From Clostridiaceae bacterium UBA5444 (lineage in GTDB: Bacteria; Bacillota; Clostridia; Clostridiales; Oxobacteraceae), in contig DIRE01000011.1 of assembly GCA_002426575.1 (NCBI GenBank), positions 1,770 through 27,917 of the forward strand: a stretch of 26,148 nt of DNA. The letters are read 5' to 3'. The position numbers and the translations under genes are program-made. This document shows positions 22,601 to 26,148 of the stretch, one piece after another. Each line of letters starts with the position of its first letter. The first letter of the stretch is position 1. The notes beneath the pieces were generated by a model. That model saw only the letters and a program-made list of their open reading frames with translations. It did no database searches and had not been told where the DNA came from.

Positions 22601-23311
22601 ATGAGTCTATTTCAAAAAAAGATAGCTTCTTTAGTGATTGTTATAATATTTATTGTAATTCTTGATACTTCATATAATAGGGTTAAAAAGGCACTTTATA
22701 TCCCAGGAAGTAATAAAGTTGTAATTATAGATGCAGGCCATGGGGGGATTGACCCTGGGGCAAAGGGAAAGGGTGGGCTTATAGAAAAGGATGTTAACCT
22801 TGATATTGCAAAAAAGCTGAAAAGGTTTGTAGAAGAAGGCGGAGGAGTTGCAATAATGATAAGGGAAGAAGATGAAGGTCTTTATTCTCAGGATAGCCCT
22901 AACAAAAAAAGAGAGGATATGAAAAATAGAAAGCAGATAATAAAGGACAGTAGTGGAGATATATTTATAAGCATACATATAAATAGCTTCCCCGAATCTA
23001 GATATTATGGAGCACAGGTATTTTATTTTAAGAATCAAAAGGAAAGTATGCATCTTGCAAAAATAATGCAGCAAGAGCTAATAAGAGTTTTAAATAGAAA
23101 CAACGAAAGGGTTGAAAAAAGTACGGAAGATTATTTTATATTAAAGGATAATGAAATACCATCTGTTCTTATAGAGTGCGGTTTTTTATCAAACTCTGAG
23201 GAAGAGAAACTACTTCTTATGCCTGAGTATCAAGAAAAAATTGCATTTAGCATATATACAGGTATTATTAGGTTCTTTTCAGAGCCGATGCTAGATGATT
23301 TAAGCAACTGA
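22601..23311 (+). CDS. cwlD: N-acetylmuramoyl-L-alanine amidase CwlD
   Basis: CwlD removes the peptide from muramic acid in spore cortex, the first step toward muramic-delta-lactam, which cortex-lytic enzymes recognise during germination. The 236-residue protein has an N-terminal signal-anchor (about residues 8-22) and an Amidase_3 domain. The zinc/catalytic residues are visible: H47 in DAGHGG, E62 in GLIEKDVNLDIA, H126 in SIHINS, and the catalytic E192 in LIECGFLSN. GGGGGA lies at 22591-22596. It is 98 bases after the ger operon with no clear terminator between. In B. subtilis cwlD lies near rpsI, so the ger operon interrupts a familiar arrangement. Confidence 0.94.
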   Translation: MSLFQKKIASLVIVIIFIVILDTSYNRVKKALYIPGSNKVVIIDAGHGGIDPGAKGKGGLIEKDVNLDIAKKLKRFVEEGGGVAIMIREEDEGLYSQDSPNKKREDMKNRKQIIKDSSGDIFISIHINSFPESRYYGAQVFYFKNQKESMHLAKIMQQELIRVLNRNNERVEKSTEDYFILKDNEIPSVLIECGFLSNSEEEKLLLMPEYQEKIAFSIYTGIIRFFSEPMLDDLSN

Positions 23312-23340
23312 TGCATTATATGCATCAGTCTTTTTATTTT
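23307..23340 (+). terminator. Intrinsic terminator overlapping the cwlD stop codon
   Basis: ACTGATGCA (23307-23315) pairs with TGCATCAGT (23321-23329), a perfect 9-bp stem with loop TTATA, followed by C and TTTTTATTTT. The cwlD TGA (23309-23311) lies inside the 5' arm. It separates cwlD from the AmmeMemoRadiSam genes. Confidence 0.88.
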
Positions 23341-23383
23341 GTGGTAAACTTAAGATAAATAATGTAAAAGAAAGGTGATATTT

Positions 23384-24802
23384 ATGGGAGAACTTTTAAA
23401 AACCTTTATAATGCCCCATCCTCCTATAATGATAAAAGAAATAGGGGATGGTGAGGAGGAAAAAGTTAAAAAGACAATCAATGGAGCATATGAGATTTCA
23501 AAAGAGATTGCAGACTTAAAGCCTGATACAATCATAATTGTGGTTCCTCCTCATGGCCCTGCATTTTCAGATGCAGTATCAATAAATACTGATGAGGTAC
23601 TTGAAGGCGATTTAGGAAGGTTTGGGCAACCAAACATTAAGTCCCAATATGAATGTGACATGGATATAACCTCAAACATAATAAATAATTCCGAGAGAAA
23701 CGGCGTACCTGTAGCTGAAATTGATAAATATAAAACAAAACGCTACAACATATCTAACAGATTAGATCATGGTTCACTGGTCCCATTGTATTTTATAAAT
23801 CAAAATTATAATAATTTTAAGCTAGTTCACATAACATATGGATTCCTGTCGAAGGAGGATCTATATTACTTTGGAAGATTAATTAGAAAATCTGTGGAAG
23901 AGACAGACAAAAATGTAGTTTTGGTTGCAAGTGGGGATTTATCTCACAGACTTACCACTGATGCACCTGTAGGGTACTCCAAAGAGGGTAAGAACTTTGA
24001 TAAATTAATTGTAGATTATCTAAGTAAAAATGATAGCAAAAGTATAATGTACATGGACGATGATTTAGTAGAGGAAGCTGGACAATGTGGATACCGTTCA
24101 TTTTTAATTATGTTAGGGGCATTAGATGGCTTAAATGCAAAAGGAAAGGTTTTATCTTATGAAGGGCCATTTGGTGTGGGATATTGTACGGCAAGCTATA
24201 CAATAGAAGGGGAAAAAGAAAGCTTAATAGATTATTACTTTCAAAATAGAAAAAAGCTTTTAGAGAATATAAGAAAAGGCGAAGACCCCTATGTAAGACT
24301 TGCAAGGGAAAGCCTAGAATACTATATAAAGCATGAGGAGTTTATGAAAGTCCCTGACGGTATACCAAATGAAATGAATGAAAAAAGGGCAGGCGTTTTT
24401 GTATCTATAAAGAAAGATGGAAATTTAAGAGGCTGCATAGGTACAATAGAGCCTGTACAAAAAAGCATTGCAGAAGAGATAATTAAAAATGCTGTTTCTG
24501 CTGGGACAGAAGATCCTAGGTTTTATCAAGTTGAAGATAATGAGTTAGACAGTCTTATATATTCAGTGGATATTTTAGGCAAACCAGAGACTGTATATAG
24601 CAAAGAAGAATTAAACCCTAAAGATTATGGGGTGATAGTTCGTAGGGGAAGCAGATGCGGGCTTTTATTGCCTAATTTGCCTGGTATAGATGATCCAGAT
24701 GAGCAGGTTAGTATTGCACTTAAAAAGGCCGGCATAGGTGAATTTGAGGATTACTCAATAGAAAGATTTAAAGTTGTAAGACATGGTAAGGTGAGAAAAT
24801 GA
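23384..24802 (+). CDS. amrA: AmmeMemoRadiSam system protein: MEMO-like domain fused to AMMECR1
   Basis: This 472-residue protein joins two domains. Residues about 1-275 are a class III extradiol-dioxygenase/MEMO-like domain with candidate metal ligands in MPHPP (H12), PPHGPAF (H57), DHGSLVPLYF (H129) and SGDLSH (H188). Residues about 300-470 are an AMMECR1 domain with the signature LRGCIG (348-353) and EDPRF (376-380). Proteins with these domains and a radical SAM enzyme form the AmmeMemoRadiSam system, conserved in bacteria and archaea but of unknown function. I chose the ATG at 23384 with AAAGGTG at 23371-23377; the in-frame GTG at 23375 is part of that site. It overlaps the radical SAM gene as ATGA. 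Confidence 0.9.
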   Translation: MGELLKTFIMPHPPIMIKEIGDGEEEKVKKTINGAYEISKEIADLKPDTIIIVVPPHGPAFSDAVSINTDEVLEGDLGRFGQPNIKSQYECDMDITSNIINNSERNGVPVAEIDKYKTKRYNISNRLDHGSLVPLYFINQNYNNFKLVHITYGFLSKEDLYYFGRLIRKSVEETDKNVVLVASGDLSHRLTTDAPVGYSKEGKNFDKLIVDYLSKNDSKSIMYMDDDLVEEAGQCGYRSFLIMLGALDGLNAKGKVLSYEGPFGVGYCTASYTIEGEKESLIDYYFQNRKKLLENIRKGEDPYVRLARESLEYYIKHEEFMKVPDGIPNEMNEKRAGVFVSIKKDGNLRGCIGTIEPVQKSIAEEIIKNAVSAGTEDPRFYQVEDNELDSLIYSVDILGKPETVYSKEELNPKDYGVIVRRGSRCGLLLPNLPGIDDPDEQVSIALKKAGIGEFEDYSIERFKVVRHGKVRK

Positions 24803-25782
24803 AAGAGACCATGTATTATAAAAAACTTGAGGATAAAAAGGTTAAATGCTATCTATGCCCTCACAACTGCACAATAGCAGATGGGAAGACAGGCATATGC
24901 GGTGTAAGAAAGAATGTAGACGGTATTTTGTATTCTCAAAATTATAATAAAATATCTTCTATTGCAATGGACCCAATTGAGAAAAAACCCTTATATCACT
25001 TTTTCCCGGGAAATATAGTATTATCTGTCGGAACAATTGGCTGCAATTTAAACTGCAGTTTTTGTCAGAATTATAGTATATCAAAAGAATATGGAGAGGC
25101 TGAAGAGATTACATCAAAAGGACTTGTTAGCATGGCATCATCGCAACATGACAATTTAGGGATTGCATATACCTATAATGAACCATCGATTTGGTATGAA
25201 TTTGTATATGAAACTGCAAAAGAAGCTAAATGTAATGGACTTAAAAATATACTTGTGACAAATGGATTTATAAGCCAAGAGCCTTTAGAGGCATTGCTTC
25301 CATATATAGATGCAATGAATATAGATCTTAAAGGATATTCTAACAAGTATTATAGGGAAATCTGCGGGGGAGAAGTTGAGCCAGTTAAAAGAACTATTGA
25401 GATAGCAAGCAGGATGTGTCATGTGGAAATAACTACACTTTTAGTAACAGGTTTAAACGATAATATAAATGATATAGGGGAAATGGCAAAATGGATTTCT
25501 AGTATAGATAAAGATATCCCGCTTCACTTCAGCAGATATTTCGGTAGCTACAAATTATATAGAGATCCAACTCCCATAGATACATTATATGCTGCAAGAG
25601 ATGAGGCAAAAAAGTATCTTAATTATGTATATATCGGTAATGCATATGGTATAGACAATAATACTTATTGTCCTAATTGCAAAAGACTACTAGCTAAAAG
25701 AGAAAACGAGGTGTCTTTAGAAGGCATTAATAATGGTAAGTGTATGTATTGTGGACAGGATATAAATATTATATGTGATTAG
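24799..25782 (+). CDS. amrS: AmmeMemoRadiSam system radical SAM enzyme
   Basis: This 327-residue radical SAM protein resembles pyruvate formate-lyase activating enzymes. The [4Fe-4S] motif CNLNCSFC (C82, C86, C89) is preceded by an N-terminal cysteine cluster (C17, C20, C24, C34; CYLCPHNC and GICGVR). The C-terminus carries a zinc-ribbon-like pair, C291/C294 and C315/C318. TYNEPSIWYEF and MNIDLKGYSNKYYREICGG are family signatures. The start overlaps the stop of the MEMO/AMMECR1 gene, so both act in the same pathway, presumably a radical modification whose substrate is unknown. A pyruvate formate-lyase is not in the window, which argues against a PFL activase role. Confidence 0.92.
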   Translation: MKETMYYKKLEDKKVKCYLCPHNCTIADGKTGICGVRKNVDGILYSQNYNKISSIAMDPIEKKPLYHFFPGNIVLSVGTIGCNLNCSFCQNYSISKEYGEAEEITSKGLVSMASSQHDNLGIAYTYNEPSIWYEFVYETAKEAKCNGLKNILVTNGFISQEPLEALLPYIDAMNIDLKGYSNKYYREICGGEVEPVKRTIEIASRMCHVEITTLLVTGLNDNINDIGEMAKWISSIDKDIPLHFSRYFGSYKLYRDPTPIDTLYAARDEAKKYLNYVYIGNAYGIDNNTYCPNCKRLLAKRENEVSLEGINNGKCMYCGQDINIICD

Positions 25783-25812
25783 GATTGCTATAAAATTTTC
25801 TATTATATTTAG

Positions 25813-25831
25813 TAACATTTATATAATGTTA
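25813..25831 (+). promoter_or_regulatory. Palindrome upstream of the last ORF
   Basis: TAACATT (25813-25819) and AATGTTA (25825-25831) form a perfect 7-bp inverted repeat with centre TATAT, about 30 bases before the ribosome-binding site AGGAGGT (25863-25869). The TATAAT inside it (25822-25827) could be a -10 element, so this may be an operator over a promoter; no good -35 is seen. Confidence 0.3.
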
Positions 25832-25876
25832 TAAATATACTGTAATTGTAGTTATAAATATCAGGAGGTTCAATTA

Positions 25877-26148
25877 ATGCAAAGCGGATTAAATCCGGAG
25901 ATGCAAATGCATCCAGAAATGCAGATGTATCCATGTAAAAGTTGCCCTTATATGCATCAAGGGTGTCCTTATCATATGTGGGGGGCTAACCCTTCTATGA
26001 TGTGGAATCCAATGATCCCCACACAAAACATACCGCCTGTAATGTATGGCAAAAGAGATGACATGTCAGGAGTAGATGAGGTAAGTGAGGAAGATTTAAT
26101 GTATAGGCAGCCTCCGTTTTTCGGGAGACCACCATTTTTCGGAAGGCC
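25877..26148 (+). CDS. Met/Cys/Pro-rich hypothetical protein, 3' end cut by the window
   Basis: An ORF starts at the ATG at 25877 behind AGGAGGT (25863-25869, spacing seven) and is open to the last base, giving at least 90 residues. I do not recognise the family. The first 60 residues are very rich in Met, Pro, Tyr and Cys, with a repeated unit (PEMQMHPEMQMYP) and a cysteine/histidine cluster CKSCPYMHQGCPYH at about residues 20-33. An acidic stretch (DEVSEEDL) comes next, then a tandem PPFFGR repeat at the right edge. No signal peptide is seen. Such composition is common in spore-coat and surface proteins and could bind metal, and spore genes lie nearby, but this remains inference. No terminator is seen between it and the radical SAM gene 94 bases upstream. 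Confidence 0.75.
   Translation, partial: MQSGLNPEMQMHPEMQMYPCKSCPYMHQGCPYHMWGANPSMMWNPMIPTQNIPPVMYGKRDDMSGVDEVSEEDLMYRQPPFFGRPPFFGR

Noticed and set aside
1..26148. tRNA or rRNA genes, CRISPR arrays, insertion sequences, transposases
   Set aside because: I found no cloverleaf-like sequence with a conserved T-loop, no regularly spaced repeats and no transposase or integrase reading frame anywhere in the window.

Overview
The window is about 36% G+C and carries the conserved ribosomal-protein superlocus of a spore-forming, low-GC Firmicute, most likely a member of the Clostridia. The supporting signs are strong AGGAGG ribosome-binding sites, frequent TTG and GTG starts, zinc-binding forms of S14, S4, L24 and L36, a zinc-LID adenylate kinase, rpsD placed inside the alpha operon, and sporulation genes (gerA/B/C type, cwlD). 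I would not name a genus from this sequence.

Layout. Positions 1-9305 hold the end of the S10 operon and the whole spc operon: rplD (cut at the left edge), rplW, rplB, rpsS, rplV, rpsC, rplP, rpmC, rpsQ, rplN, rplX, rplE, rpsN, rpsH, rplF, rplR, rpsE, rpmD, rplO, secY. Positions 9359-14080 hold adk, a broken map gene, a KOW protein, infA, rpmJ, rpsM, rpsK, rpsD, rpoA and rplQ. Positions 14333-17575 hold the ECF-transporter energizing module (two ATPases and the T protein) and truA. Positions 17605-18659 are a self-contained rplM-rpsI unit with a near-consensus promoter, a leader hairpin and a strong terminator. Positions 18752-22502 are a three-gene spore germinant-receptor operon, followed by cwlD (22601-23311). 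Positions 23384-25782 are a MEMO-like/AMMECR1 fusion gene and its radical SAM partner (the AmmeMemoRadiSam system). A Met/Cys/Pro-rich ORF starts at 25877 and runs off the right edge.

How the genes work together. The left two thirds make ribosomal subunits, the RNA polymerase alpha subunit, IF-1, the SecY translocon core and adenylate kinase. The ECF module powers vitamin or cofactor uptake through S components that are not in this window. The ger genes and cwlD both concern spore germination: nutrient sensing, and the cortex modification that lets lytic enzymes recognise the cortex.

Points worth attention. The map gene has lost about 140 internal codons, including three of its five metal ligands, and is frameshifted. 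The gerA-type operon sits between rpsI and cwlD, and its first and third genes are visibly richer in G+C than their neighbours. Three gaps around the alpha operon (11010-11200, 12629-12774, 14081-14332) contain inverted repeats that could be leader or processing structures. I found no clearly novel multi-gene system. The least explained items are these structured gaps and the Met/Cys-rich ORF at the right end.
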